From NCBI GenBank assembly GCA_947175295.1, contig CAMWMK010000018.1:1-49605 (forward strand): 49,605 bases of DNA, written 5' to 3'. A model generated the notes under the pieces. The model saw only the letters and a program-made list of their open reading frames with translations, was not told the DNA's origin and did not search any database. This document shows positions 13,456 to 21,555 of this stretch, in pieces. The translations under genes and the position numbers were made by a program. The DNA comes from an uncultured Porphyromonadaceae bacterium. Lineage in GTDB: Bacteria > Bacteroidota > Bacteroidia > Bacteroidales > Muribaculaceae. Every line of letters begins with the position of its first letter. Positions within the stretch are counted from its first letter, which is position 1.

Positions 13456-16311
13456 CTACTTTAATTTCGGTTTGAGCTCATCCGGTGTCTCGTTGGTGTA
13501 CATCTCTACCGGAGCCGTCTCCTTTGTGAAGAAATCGGTGATGGTCTCCGGCGCAAGGTTCAATGCGGGATTGAAATCCTCGCTCGCCATATAGCTCAGG
13601 ATGGCGTTGCGCATACGCTTCGCCACCACACGCCGGTCGAGATCGCGGTCAAGGTCCATAGTGGTCATGAAGAGTTTTCCGTTCAAGACGTTCGCCTCCA
13701 CCACCATGCCGAGCTTGCGGCTAAGATGCCATGTGTCGATAGGCTGGACCGGCGACTGATATTCGGCGGGAAGTTCAAGGAGGTTCATCACCTGAGCCTT
13801 ATTGAGCAGTTCCCACCAGTTGAGGTTGCTCCAGTCATCGGTCGGGAAACCATGGGAGAATAGTGGGTGCGTCGTGTCGATATACGCTCCGGTAGTGTGC
13901 GGCGGCCGCATCTTAAACCAGCTTGTATTCCAGAACACCGGCATATAGTTCTGCACCACATCCTTGCCGAGCGTCACCTTCCCGGCTACCGTCAGCAGCA
14001 CGTTGCCTCCCTTCTCAAGAATCTCCAAAGCCGTGGAGTCGAGTGTATCGGTCACGAAGACATTCTTAGGCACGTCAAGCACCGCCTCTTCCGGATAGAC
14101 CCAATACTCCCAGCTGTTGCGTCCTTGATCGCCCACATTTACCGTCAAAGTGTATTTCTTCGGATCTACGACCTTGCCGATCGGAAGCCTTACCGTGCCG
14201 GCCTGATGGTTCTTCCCTAAGGGAATATCGGTATCGCTAATTACTCCTGCCGCTACTTCGGAGCCATCGGCATCGGTAACTGAATATGAAACCTTTGTCT
14301 GGCCGAGGCTGCCGGCTGTAGCGTTGATGATCTCCACCGGGACGCTTGCCGACTCCGCATCCGTAAAGACGAACTTCGGGAAGCGGGCCAAAGGCACCAC
14401 CGGACTGCAGAACTCCCTCCACTGCTCGCCATCGACGTAGCCCTTCTCCTTCCAGAACACATTGAGCACACCCTCAAGGGCCGTGCCCTGTCCGCTGTAG
14501 TCGTTGAGCGCGAGAAGCTGAAATCCTGTATAGTCGGGAGTGCGGAGATTGCGCTCTATCTCGTATTTATAGCAGAGCGTCTGTAGCTTGCCGCTCGACA
14601 TCAGGAACTTGCGGTCCATACCCTTCATCCCGTTCTTTTCAAGCAGGTCGCGGAATATCTCGAAGTTCTTAGCTTTGTAAGGCCCGGTGTATTGCGTAGT
14701 CTCCTCCAGATCGGGGAATGCGCACCACTGTCCCTGCTCGTGGGCGAGGATGGGGGAGTTGTTCTCCGGAAGCCCTTCGGTAGGCTTGAAATTGCGCGGC
14801 TGCTTTATGTCTGCCATGAAGTCGTCTTCCGAGCCGGGCATATGGTTTTTCCAGTCAAGGCCGCGGCCTCCCCCCTTCACATGGTATTCGCTGCCGCCGT
14901 CCCATGCCCATCCGCCACCTACCGACGCTCCGCAGTAGATTTTTGTCGGGTCATAGTCCTTCATCGTAGCCACCCACATGTCAGTGTAAGGCACCCAGTT
15001 GCCCGCCGGTTCATTGCCCGCTGCCATCATGACGAACGACGGATGATTGCCGTAAGCATCGATTATGGCCTTTCCCTCGTCGATGAGGTATTGGTCGATG
15101 GCCATTCCGCTGCGGAGCTTCACGCCATGGTTGGGCCATGACGGACCCTCCGGCTGAAGATAGACTCCAGCCTTGTCGGCGGCCGCGAAAGCCGCCTCCG
15201 GCGGACAGTAGCTGTGGAAGCGCATCATGTTGATGCCGTATTCCTTACACTTCGCAAACACCTTCGCCCACGACTCCTCGTCGGTAGGAGCATAGCCGGT
15301 AAGAGGGAAGCAGCAGTTCTCCACCGTACCGCGCACATACATCGGGCGGCCGTTGATCATGATGTCGCGTCCGTCGACGGTGATGTCGCGCATGCCGAAC
15401 TGTGTCTCGGCCATGTGGTCGCCTAAACCGACAGTGACGTTATAGAGCGGAGTCGTGAACTCATCCCAGGTCTGCATCCTGTCGCCTAAATCTACGGTGA
15501 ATGTCAGCGTGTCGCCGCTGAGCTTCCACTTCGGAAGGTTGAATACCTGCGAGCCGTCGTCGGATACCACACGCGCCGAGACATTTTTTATCTTCTTCGC
15601 ATCGCCTCCCTTTATCACCTTGATGTCGGCTTTCCGGCCCTTCACATCGGGATATACGCGGACATTCCTGATGAAGGCGTCTTTCGGAGTCGCTTTCAGG
15701 TAAATGTCGCCCGAGATACCGTTCCAGTTTCCCTGCGTCTGGTCGGTCACGCTGTGGGAGTCCTGGCCCACGCATACGTTCTCTATGCCGTTGTAGATAG
15801 TAATGTCTATCTTATTGTCTGCTTCCGGTATGATGAATTCCGTGATGTCGAACTCGTGTGGAGTCGACAGCGACATCCGGTGGCCTGCCTCCTTGCCGTT
15901 GACAGTCACGGTGGTCTCGATATGCGGGCGCTCGAGATGCAGCAGCACGCGCTTCCCTTTCCAGTCGGCCGGCACATGGACTGTCTTGGAATAGTATGCG
16001 TTGCCTACATATTCCTTATCCGGAGTGAGGAAGAAGGGAAACTTTATGTTGCCCGGTTCGCGGTAGGGTTTGTAAAGGTCGCTGTAGTAATACGACATGT
16101 CGTAGAGCGACCCTGTCCATTTCGTATCGGTGTCCACATCGCGTCCCTTGCCGTTGGTCAGCATGGATCCGGGAAGGGTGATGACATCGTCGTATACCGG
16201 TGTGTCGCCGTATCCGAACCTCCATGTGCCTGAAAGGTCGATTTTATTGTCAGTCCCTCCAAACGCACACGCAGAGTAAATGAGTGCTGTAGAGAGTATG
16301 ATTTTTTTCAT
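13456..16311 (-). CDS. Glycoside hydrolase family 2 (beta-galactosidase/glucuronidase type)
   Basis: The 951-residue exported enzyme has a signal peptide MKKIILSTALIYSACAFGG. An N-terminal sugar-binding jelly roll (about 25-205) contains IDLSGTWRFGYGD and WKGKRVLLHLERPHIETTV. A GH2 immunoglobulin-like domain follows (about 210-310), then the TIM barrel (about 315-600). The candidate acid/base is the Glu of MAAGNEPAG (about residue 431), and the nucleophile is the Glu of LAHEQGQW (about 525). Two further beta domains follow. GH2 enzymes cleave terminal beta-galactosides, glucuronides or mannosides; the specificity cannot be read here. It lies 81 bases after a GH35 gene and is probably co-transcribed, so both enzymes likely act on one beta-galactosyl-containing glycan in the periplasm or on the surface. 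Confidence 0.9.
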   Translation of the reverse strand: MKKIILSTALIYSACAFGGTDNKIDLSGTWRFGYGDTPVYDDVITLPGSMLTNGKGRDVDTDTKWTGSLYDMSYYYSDLYKPYREPGNIKFPFFLTPDKEYVGNAYYSKTVHVPADWKGKRVLLHLERPHIETTVTVNGKEAGHRMSLSTPHEFDITEFIIPEADNKIDITIYNGIENVCVGQDSHSVTDQTQGNWNGISGDIYLKATPKDAFIRNVRVYPDVKGRKADIKVIKGGDAKKIKNVSARVVSDDGSQVFNLPKWKLSGDTLTFTVDLGDRMQTWDEFTTPLYNVTVGLGDHMAETQFGMRDITVDGRDIMINGRPMYVRGTVENCCFPLTGYAPTDEESWAKVFAKCKEYGINMMRFHSYCPPEAAFAAADKAGVYLQPEGPSWPNHGVKLRSGMAIDQYLIDEGKAIIDAYGNHPSFVMMAAGNEPAGNWVPYTDMWVATMKDYDPTKIYCGASVGGGWAWDGGSEYHVKGGGRGLDWKNHMPGSEDDFMADIKQPRNFKPTEGLPENNSPILAHEQGQWCAFPDLEETTQYTGPYKAKNFEIFRDLLEKNGMKGMDRKFLMSSGKLQTLCYKYEIERNLRTPDYTGFQLLALNDYSGQGTALEGVLNVFWKEKGYVDGEQWREFCSPVVPLARFPKFVFTDAESASVPVEIINATAGSLGQTKVSYSVTDADGSEVAAGVISDTDIPLGKNHQAGTVRLPIGKVVDPKKYTLTVNVGDQGRNSWEYWVYPEEAVLDVPKNVFVTDTLDSTALEILEKGGNVLLTVAGKVTLGKDVVQNYMPVFWNTSWFKMRPPHTTGAYIDTTHPLFSHGFPTDDWSNLNWWELLNKAQVMNLLELPAEYQSPVQPIDTWHLSRKLGMVVEANVLNGKLFMTTMDLDRDLDRRVVAKRMRNAILSYMASEDFNPALNLAPETITDFFTKETAPVEMYTNETPDELKPKLK

Positions 16312-16344
16312 AACTATGGTATATATTGTCAGTTTTCTTAGTAG

Positions 16345-16365
16345 GGACGCACGGTTCGTGCGTCC
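16345..16365. repeat. Perfect 9-bp palindromic element between the GH genes
   Basis: GGACGCACG / CGTGCGTCC with a GTT loop (16345-16353, 16357-16365) is followed by CGCGTGCCCTATGAATA and a partial second CGTGCGTC at 16383-16390. It lies between the GH35 stop and the GH2 start. It resembles widely dispersed intergenic repeats, but only one full copy is in this window. It might stabilise the GH35 mRNA end. Confidence 0.6.
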
Positions 16366-16392
16366 GCGTGCCCTATGAATATCCGTGCGTCT

Positions 16393-18453
16393 TTACAGGG
16401 AGGATTCAATTAAAGATATCGCCTTCACTTCTTCGCCCGGCCTGATGTCGGCTTCCTCGGGGAAGTAGACCGACATATCCTCCTGAAGGGGGAGAATGCG
16501 TAGTTCGAGTTTTTCAGCGTTTTCCGGCAGGCGCCAGAGGCCGTAGAGCATCGGGCGTCCGTTGTAGAAATTATCGGCAATGAGTTTGCCGTCGCAGTAT
16601 AGCCGCGCTACGTCGCCCCGGTAGTCGATCTTAAGCAATACGTTTTCCCTTTCGTCGGCTTTCGGCAGATTGCTGACCGTATATATGGCGGCGTTTTCGA
16701 AATCCTCGTCCGATGGTTCTTCTGCGGCTTTGTTCACCCCGATCGTGATCTTGCGCGGTGCTCCGGCTTCCGCAGTCTTTCCGATTTTGGGCATGACCGC
16801 TGGCAAAGAAACGGGAGTCTTCTCCGGAAGGAAGAGGCGCGCGGCCTGCTCGGAAGTGAGCAGATAGACGTTGTCGGCTACCGGACGTTCCGGACCGAGA
16901 GCCTTGACATTCTTAATCACCTTCTTGCCGAGTGCTATTTCTGTCGGAATGCCGGGTATCTGCTGGAGATATATCCTGCCGTCACGCTTCGCTATGAGCT
17001 GGGCGGTGGCGTAGCGTATGCCATCGATGTTTACGGGGAAGATACATGTGGTTCCGGCCGGTATCGTTATGGGTTTTGAGGGAAACTTCACGCCGCAGAG
17101 GTCAAACCGGATGCCCTTCTTTGCGGAAAGTTTCTGGAGGCGCTCGTAGTTGTTGATGAATACGAATCCGCGGTCGCCGTCAGTCCTGTAGGAGTATCTG
17201 AGCGAGGAGTCATCACCCTTGGCTATATCCTGCGGAGCCGGGAAGGACGCCTCCATCGGAGCGAGAACATCGCCGTAGTCCTGCATGAAGAGGTGGAGTT
17301 TGCGGAGTGTGTAGTAGTGGGGATAGGTCTGCCCGAACTCTCCGAGCGGAGCCTGGAAGTCGTAGTTCTTCACCGGAAGGTCGTTGTAGTTGGTGGCCTG
17401 GGTGCGCTGGGTCTCGTTGAGATATGAATCGCCCTCGGGGTTCGTGCCGCCGTGATACATATAGTAGCCGAGCAGGTTGCTGCCGCTTCCGAGCTTGACT
17501 GTGGCGAGCGCGTAGGCGTCTTCCGGATAGATCCAGGGGCGACGGTGGTAGGCGCCCATCATTCCTCCGCCGAGTTCGCAGGTGAAGTAGGGGTATAGCT
17601 CATCGCCTTCGGTGAGTTTTTCCTTCTGATCCTTCAGCTGTTCGGAAGCGATGGCTGTGCTGCTCCTGAATCCTTTGAAATTGAATGCCTTGTAGTAGTT
17701 TCCGGCTGTAGGCTTTATTGAGCGTTCCCAGAATCCGTCGGCATAGTCGCCGTAGAGCGGTATCATTTCGCCGAAAGGTACGGGTGTCTTAAGCTCGGGC
17801 CAGCCGGTGCGGGTATAGAAAGGGAGGTCGAAGCCTATTTCCTCGGCGATTCCCTTGAGGCTCATCAGGTAGGAGCCGTGGCCACGGTATTCGTTGTCAA
17901 ACTGGCAGGCCATCACCGGACCACCGTCTTTCCACTGCAGTCCCTGCACCTGGGTGAAGATCTGCCGGTAAAGCTTCGCCACCGCGTCAAGGAATGCCGG
18001 GTCTTCCGACCTCGACTTGATGCCCTTGTCGAAGATCCAGTCGGGAATACCTCCGTTCCTGACCTCGCCGTGGCAGAAAGGCCCGACGCGAAGCACCACC
18101 GGCATTCCCTCTTCCTTACATATTTCGATGAATCTGCGGAGGTTCCGCTGTCCGCTCCAGTCAAACCTGCCTTCATTCTCCTCGATATGGTTCCAGAATA
18201 CGTAAGTGGCGATAATGGTCACTCCGCCGTCTTTCATCTTGCGTACGGAAGAGCGCCATTCGTTTTCTGGCAGGCGGCTATAGTGGATTTCCCCCATCAC
18301 GGGAGTCACTCTGTCTCCGTCGATGATGAGGCTCTGCGCATCCCATTTCACATCGGGAATGCTGTTTTTATTGAATTCAAAGGCATGTGCAGGTATGCCA
18401 CCGATCAGTAGCGCTCCTCCTGCCAAAATGGATAAAAAGGTTGATTTCATCAT
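16393..18453 (-). CDS. Glycoside hydrolase family 35 beta-galactosidase
   Basis: The 686-residue exported enzyme has a signal peptide within residues 1-24 (ending AHAFEF). The GH35 catalytic barrel opens with VMGEIHYSRLPENEWRSSV and TYVFWNHIEENEGRFDW, hallmark family segments. The acid/base is the Glu in ACQFDNEYRG (about residue 187), and the nucleophile is the Glu in FTCELGGG (about 293). C-terminal beta-sandwich domains follow (about 400-686). The family releases terminal beta-linked galactose from glycans. It is the promoter-proximal gene of the GH35-GH2 unit, behind a consensus promoter that carries a 9-bp inverted repeat. No SusC/SusD pair is adjacent, so this is not a complete polysaccharide utilisation locus within the window. 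Confidence 0.93.
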   Translation of the reverse strand: MMKSTFLSILAGGALLIGGIPAHAFEFNKNSIPDVKWDAQSLIIDGDRVTPVMGEIHYSRLPENEWRSSVRKMKDGGVTIIATYVFWNHIEENEGRFDWSGQRNLRRFIEICKEEGMPVVLRVGPFCHGEVRNGGIPDWIFDKGIKSRSEDPAFLDAVAKLYRQIFTQVQGLQWKDGGPVMACQFDNEYRGHGSYLMSLKGIAEEIGFDLPFYTRTGWPELKTPVPFGEMIPLYGDYADGFWERSIKPTAGNYYKAFNFKGFRSSTAIASEQLKDQKEKLTEGDELYPYFTCELGGGMMGAYHRRPWIYPEDAYALATVKLGSGSNLLGYYMYHGGTNPEGDSYLNETQRTQATNYNDLPVKNYDFQAPLGEFGQTYPHYYTLRKLHLFMQDYGDVLAPMEASFPAPQDIAKGDDSSLRYSYRTDGDRGFVFINNYERLQKLSAKKGIRFDLCGVKFPSKPITIPAGTTCIFPVNIDGIRYATAQLIAKRDGRIYLQQIPGIPTEIALGKKVIKNVKALGPERPVADNVYLLTSEQAARLFLPEKTPVSLPAVMPKIGKTAEAGAPRKITIGVNKAAEEPSDEDFENAAIYTVSNLPKADERENVLLKIDYRGDVARLYCDGKLIADNFYNGRPMLYGLWRLPENAEKLELRILPLQEDMSVYFPEEADIRPGEEVKAISLIESSL

Positions 18454-18454
18454 G

Positions 18455-18489
18455 AATTAGGTTTATGACTGCAAAGTTACAACCTAATT
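18455..18489. promoter_or_regulatory. Inverted repeat spanning the GH35-GH2 promoter (candidate operator)
   Basis: AATTAGGTT (18455-18463) and AACCTAATT (18481-18489) are perfect 9-bp inverted arms with a 17-base gap. Their centre falls on the -7 box at 18472-18479, so a dimeric repressor bound here would block polymerase. The bases 18503-18745 hold AT-rich sequence with no gene, RNA or clear repeat that I can see. Confidence 0.6.
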
Positions 18490-18502
18490 TTCAAATATCA
18501 AA
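18472..18502 (-). promoter_or_regulatory. Consensus Bacteroidetes promoter of the GH35-GH2 unit
   Basis: On the minus strand TTTG (18499-18502) is followed after 19 bases by TAACTTTG (18472-18479), a perfect consensus match. The predicted start at about 18466 leaves a leader of only about 12 bases. Confidence 0.82.
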
Positions 18503-18745
18503 TTCATTTTTCGGGAAAAATGATGGACAATCTTATTTATACTTCCAGGGAGAATTTTAGTTGAAGTTTTGATGTTGCCTGAATCTTTTTCGATGACGTT
18601 GCTATAGTTTATTAAAAAGTACATTTACTACGCTATGGAACTATGACTTTAATTGATCGTATGACGCTCATAATAAGGTGTTTGATTTTGACTATATAGC
18701 TGTAATAAAAATAAATTTCCTATGTGGCGAATACTGTTTTTTTGA

Positions 18746-19405
18746 TTATATGGTGTGAAGTCTGCTGATAATTCTTTGGCAGGCTTCTATATGCATTATC
18801 CAGTGTCTGGATAGTGGCATCATGATTAGGCCTTTTATGTCTTTGTTGCACCAATAATCTATGAGCCAGTTGGAAATCGGTTCGTTTCCTACCACGTTAA
18901 GGGATTTAAGGTATTGCTTTTTGTCAGGAGAGAATTTCTTATTCATATCGTTATAAGAGAGAGTTCGAAGAAAAACGTCAGTGTTTGTCTTTACTTCTGA
19001 GGCATAAGACCAGAGCTCTTTCAAATCAAGTTTTTTGGAGAAATCGGTAATTTGACTTTTTATCAGTTCATTTCCAGTGGTAATAATGTCAGAGTTTATC
19101 CTTCTTTGATACTTTCCGGTAAAGAAAACCTGAATAACATCCCTGATCAGTGAGTTAACTACTATATCCTCAATACGGAATATATGCCAGATGGAATATG
19201 CTACATTTTTGTTGTGAAAGCCCTTGGCATTGACGTATGGCATGGCGGAAAAGTCTTCCTTTGACAATATCCCGAAGAAAGATTCAACAGTTTCGAAGAG
19301 AATTGACCTTAATTTAAGGAGTGTATCTATGCCGGATGCAAAACTGATTTCCTTCCGGAGCTCCAGTTGCATTTTCTTATTCATTTCAGACCATTCTTTA
19401 TTCAT
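18746..19405 (-). CDS. DinB-like four-helix protein
   Basis: The 219-residue, mostly helical protein matches the DinB/YfiT-like metal-binding fold. One metal-site segment is AYSIWHIFRIEDIVV (about 89-103), and the second is MPLSRHWIMHIEACQRI near the C-terminus (about 197-213). These give the usual three-histidine pattern. The family includes DNA-damage-inducible proteins and thiol-dependent transferases; the specific reaction is unknown here. The gene is clearly more AT-rich than the glycosidase genes before it and is followed on the same strand by a DUF4143 ATPase locus, so transfer is possible. The first ATG at 19405 is used, but one at 19387 (MNKKMQLEL) is an equal alternative. Confidence 0.75.
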   Translation of the reverse strand: MNKEWSEMNKKMQLELRKEISFASGIDTLLKLRSILFETVESFFGILSKEDFSAMPYVNAKGFHNKNVAYSIWHIFRIEDIVVNSLIRDVIQVFFTGKYQRRINSDIITTGNELIKSQITDFSKKLDLKELWSYASEVKTNTDVFLRTLSYNDMNKKFSPDKKQYLKSLNVVGNEPISNWLIDYWCNKDIKGLIMMPLSRHWIMHIEACQRIISRLHTI

Positions 19406-19480
19406 TACTATCTTTCTTCTTTATTGATTGGTATTGCCAAAATGATGCATGTTTACATTTGCGAGCCATTTCTGTTATCT

Positions 19481-20764
19481 TCAGTCTTTTAAAGTGGTTA
19501 TAGGGACGACGTATATTCCGTCAGGTCTGCGGTAGGCGAATGGTCCTACCGCGGTCAGGACCATTTTAAAGCTTGGCGCCTTCATGCGTGTAGTGTCGAT
19601 TTTTTTTGTCAGGGCCTCAAGTGTCTTCACCCCGTTTTCAATAGCATTGTCTCCTCCCAGTTTAATTTCGATCAGACCATAAGAACCATTTCTCAGATGA
19701 ATTACTGCATCGCACTCCAGTCCGCTGCTGTCTCGATAGTGGTAGACAGTCCCGCCAAGAGCTTCCGCATATACCCTCAGGTCTCTTGCGCACATCGTCT
19801 CGAATAAAAGTCCGAAAGTTTCCAGATCATTTATAAGGTCGGATGGTCCTAAACCTAAGGAGGCTGATGCTATTGAAGGGTCGGAAAAATATCTTGTATC
19901 GGAAGAGCGGATAGCGATTTTTGATCTAAGGTTAGGATTCCAAGACGGCATGTCTTCTATGACAAAGATTTTCCTTAAGGTCTCTATGTAAGAGGCTACC
20001 GTACGCTCATCCATTGCCATGATTTCGTTGCTTTTGATGTCGTCTCTTATCGATGCTATGGATACCTGAGCTCCTTGATGACGGGCATAAGAGCGGAGTA
20101 TCAGTTTGACACGCTCCGGATTGGTGAGGGTTTTATCCGTACGGGAGATATCGGTATTCACGATTGCATCATAGTAATCGAAGGCTCTGCCTAAAGCTAT
20201 CTGTGGGCGCTGGGATATGCTCTTAGGCCATCCGCCTCTGCACATGTAATATGCAATCTTTTCAAGATCAGTCTCACCGGTACCGTAAATGTCGTTTTTG
20301 CTTGCGAACAGGTCTTTGAGTGATACCTCTCCCGAAGATTCCTGCGATTCCCATAACGACATAGTACGCATTTTGATACGTCCTATCCTGCCGGTACCAC
20401 TATGGCTGATTTTCTGTTTTTCCTCCTCCGACAAAGGAACGGCAGACCCTGTCAGGATAAACATCCCATCCTGATTGCCATGATCGACTGCGAAGCGAAC
20501 CGCATCCCATAATTCTGGTATAGTCTGCCATTCATCAAGAAGTCGTGGATATTTTCCGACAAGAATCTTTTGCGGGTCCAAGGCAGCAATATCCATATAT
20601 TGCCGTTTTTTCCCCGGTTCATCAAGGTATATGATGCTATGTGCTTGTTGCTCGGCAGTAGTCGTTTTGCCGCACCATTTCAGCCCTTCTATCAAAACTG
20701 CCCCCATCCCTTCCAGTTTGTCGGAAAGTAATGAGTCGGCGATGCGTGGTTTATATTCGATCAT
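19481..20764 (-). CDS. AAA family ATPase with DUF4143 domain (second intact copy)
   Basis: The 427-residue protein has Walker A LIEGLKWCGKTTT (about 24-36), Walker B RLLDEWQTIP (about 74-83) and sensor-like ILTGSAVP. The DUF4143 part ends in SGLECDAVIHLRNG...GLIEIKLGG, a PD-(D/E)XK-like D...EIK pair, and a VLTAVGPFAYRR end. It belongs to a different subfamily from the copy at 10770 but is a close relative of the remnant at 12777-12965. It carries a consensus-like promoter and, upstream, a 13-unit tandem array. The family's role is not known; ATP-dependent action on DNA or a defence/mobile function is often suspected, but nothing here proves it. Confidence 0.9.
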   Translation of the reverse strand: MIEYKPRIADSLLSDKLEGMGAVLIEGLKWCGKTTTAEQQAHSIIYLDEPGKKRQYMDIAALDPQKILVGKYPRLLDEWQTIPELWDAVRFAVDHGNQDGMFILTGSAVPLSEEEKQKISHSGTGRIGRIKMRTMSLWESQESSGEVSLKDLFASKNDIYGTGETDLEKIAYYMCRGGWPKSISQRPQIALGRAFDYYDAIVNTDISRTDKTLTNPERVKLILRSYARHQGAQVSIASIRDDIKSNEIMAMDERTVASYIETLRKIFVIEDMPSWNPNLRSKIAIRSSDTRYFSDPSIASASLGLGPSDLINDLETFGLLFETMCARDLRVYAEALGGTVYHYRDSSGLECDAVIHLRNGSYGLIEIKLGGDNAIENGVKTLEALTKKIDTTRMKAPSFKMVLTAVGPFAYRRPDGIYVVPITTLKD

Positions 20765-20780
20765 GAGAATTATTTTTGTG

Positions 20781-20812
20781 CGAAATTAATAAAAATAATC
20801 CTAACTACCAAA
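20781..20812 (-). promoter_or_regulatory. Promoter of the second DUF4143 ATPase
   Basis: On the minus strand TTTG (20809-20812) is followed after 20 bases by TAATTTCG (20781-20788), one base off the -7 consensus. The -33 TTTG sits inside ACCAAATG on the plus strand (20807-20814). The same 8-mer is found in many units of the adjacent array. Confidence 0.65.
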
Positions 20813-20849
20813 TGTTAAATAAATTTATTTATCAATACTTTATAATTAT

Positions 20850-21148
20850 CAATGTACCAAATGATGATTTCTCAATGTACCAAATGATGATTTCTCAATG
20901 TACCAAATGATGATTTTCCAATGTACCAAATGATGATTTTCCGATGTATCAAATAATGATTTCCCGATGTACCAAATGATGATTTCCCGATGTACCAAAT
21001 GATGATTCTTCAATGTATCAAATGATGATTCTTCAATGTATCAAATGATGATTTTCCGATGTATCAAATGATGATTTCCCGATGTGTCAAATGATGATTT
21101 CCCGATGTACCAAATGATGATTTCCCGATGTGTCAAATGATGATTTCT
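20850..21148. repeat. Thirteen perfect-length 23-bp tandem repeats upstream of the ATPase
   Basis: The 299 bases are exactly 13 x 23. Unit starts are 20850, 20873, 20896 and so on to 21126. The core is ATGTACCAAATGATGATTT, with variants GTAT and GTGT for GTAC and a CA/CG alternation at the unit start. The two ATPase-proximal units are identical; the distal units alternate variants. There are no spacers, so this is not CRISPR, and 23 is not a multiple of three, so it is not coding. It ends 8 bases before the FKBP stop. Bases 20813-20849 are AT-rich and otherwise featureless. Confidence 0.95.
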
Positions 21149-21156
21149 GTGGAAAT

Positions 21157-21555
21157 TCAGTTTACGGCGAGGAGCTCGATGTCGAATATGAGGGTGGAGC
21201 CGCCGAGAATGCCGGGTACTGATCGTTTGCCGTAGCCCTGTTCGGCCGGGATATATACTTCCCAGCGGTCGCCGACGCGCATCTGCTGCATGGCGATGAT
21301 CCAGCCGGTGATGAGGTCGCGCAGACGGAAGGCCGGAGCTACATCGCCTCGGCTGCTGTCGAATGTCTTGCCATTGATGGTCTTGCCCGTATAGTGGGCC
21401 GTCACCACACTGTTGCGGTTGGGCTGCTTTCCTTTCGGGTCGCCAGATTTAATCACTTTATAGCAGACACCCTTATCGAGCATCTGCACTTCCGGCTCCT
21501 GAGCTTTCTCGGCGAGCCATTGCCGGTTTTTCTCAATGTATTCCTGTTTTGCCAT
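21157..21555 (-). CDS. FKBP-type peptidyl-prolyl cis-trans isomerase
   Basis: The 132-residue product catalyses proline isomerisation during protein folding. The FKBP core runs from about residue 27 to the end, with VCYKVIKSGD, VTAHYTGKTINGKTFDSSRG, GWIIAMQQMRVGDRWEVYIP, EQGYGKRS and STLIFDIELLAV. Most active-site positions of the family are visible (Tyr, Phe-Asp, Trp-Ile, Tyr). The N-terminus MAKQEYIEKNRQWLAEKAQE is helical with no signal peptide or lipobox, so the enzyme is probably cytoplasmic, unlike many Bacteroidetes FKBPs. Its start overlaps the end of the DUF4954 gene by 23 bases, which implies co-transcription and coupling. Confidence 0.92.
   Translation of the reverse strand: MAKQEYIEKNRQWLAEKAQEPEVQMLDKGVCYKVIKSGDPKGKQPNRNSVVTAHYTGKTINGKTFDSSRGDVAPAFRLRDLITGWIIAMQQMRVGDRWEVYIPAEQGYGKRSVPGILGGSTLIFDIELLAVN

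Noticed and set aside
20850..21148. CRISPR array
   Set aside because: The 23-bp units are contiguous with no unique spacers and no cas genes are near, so it is a tandem repeat.
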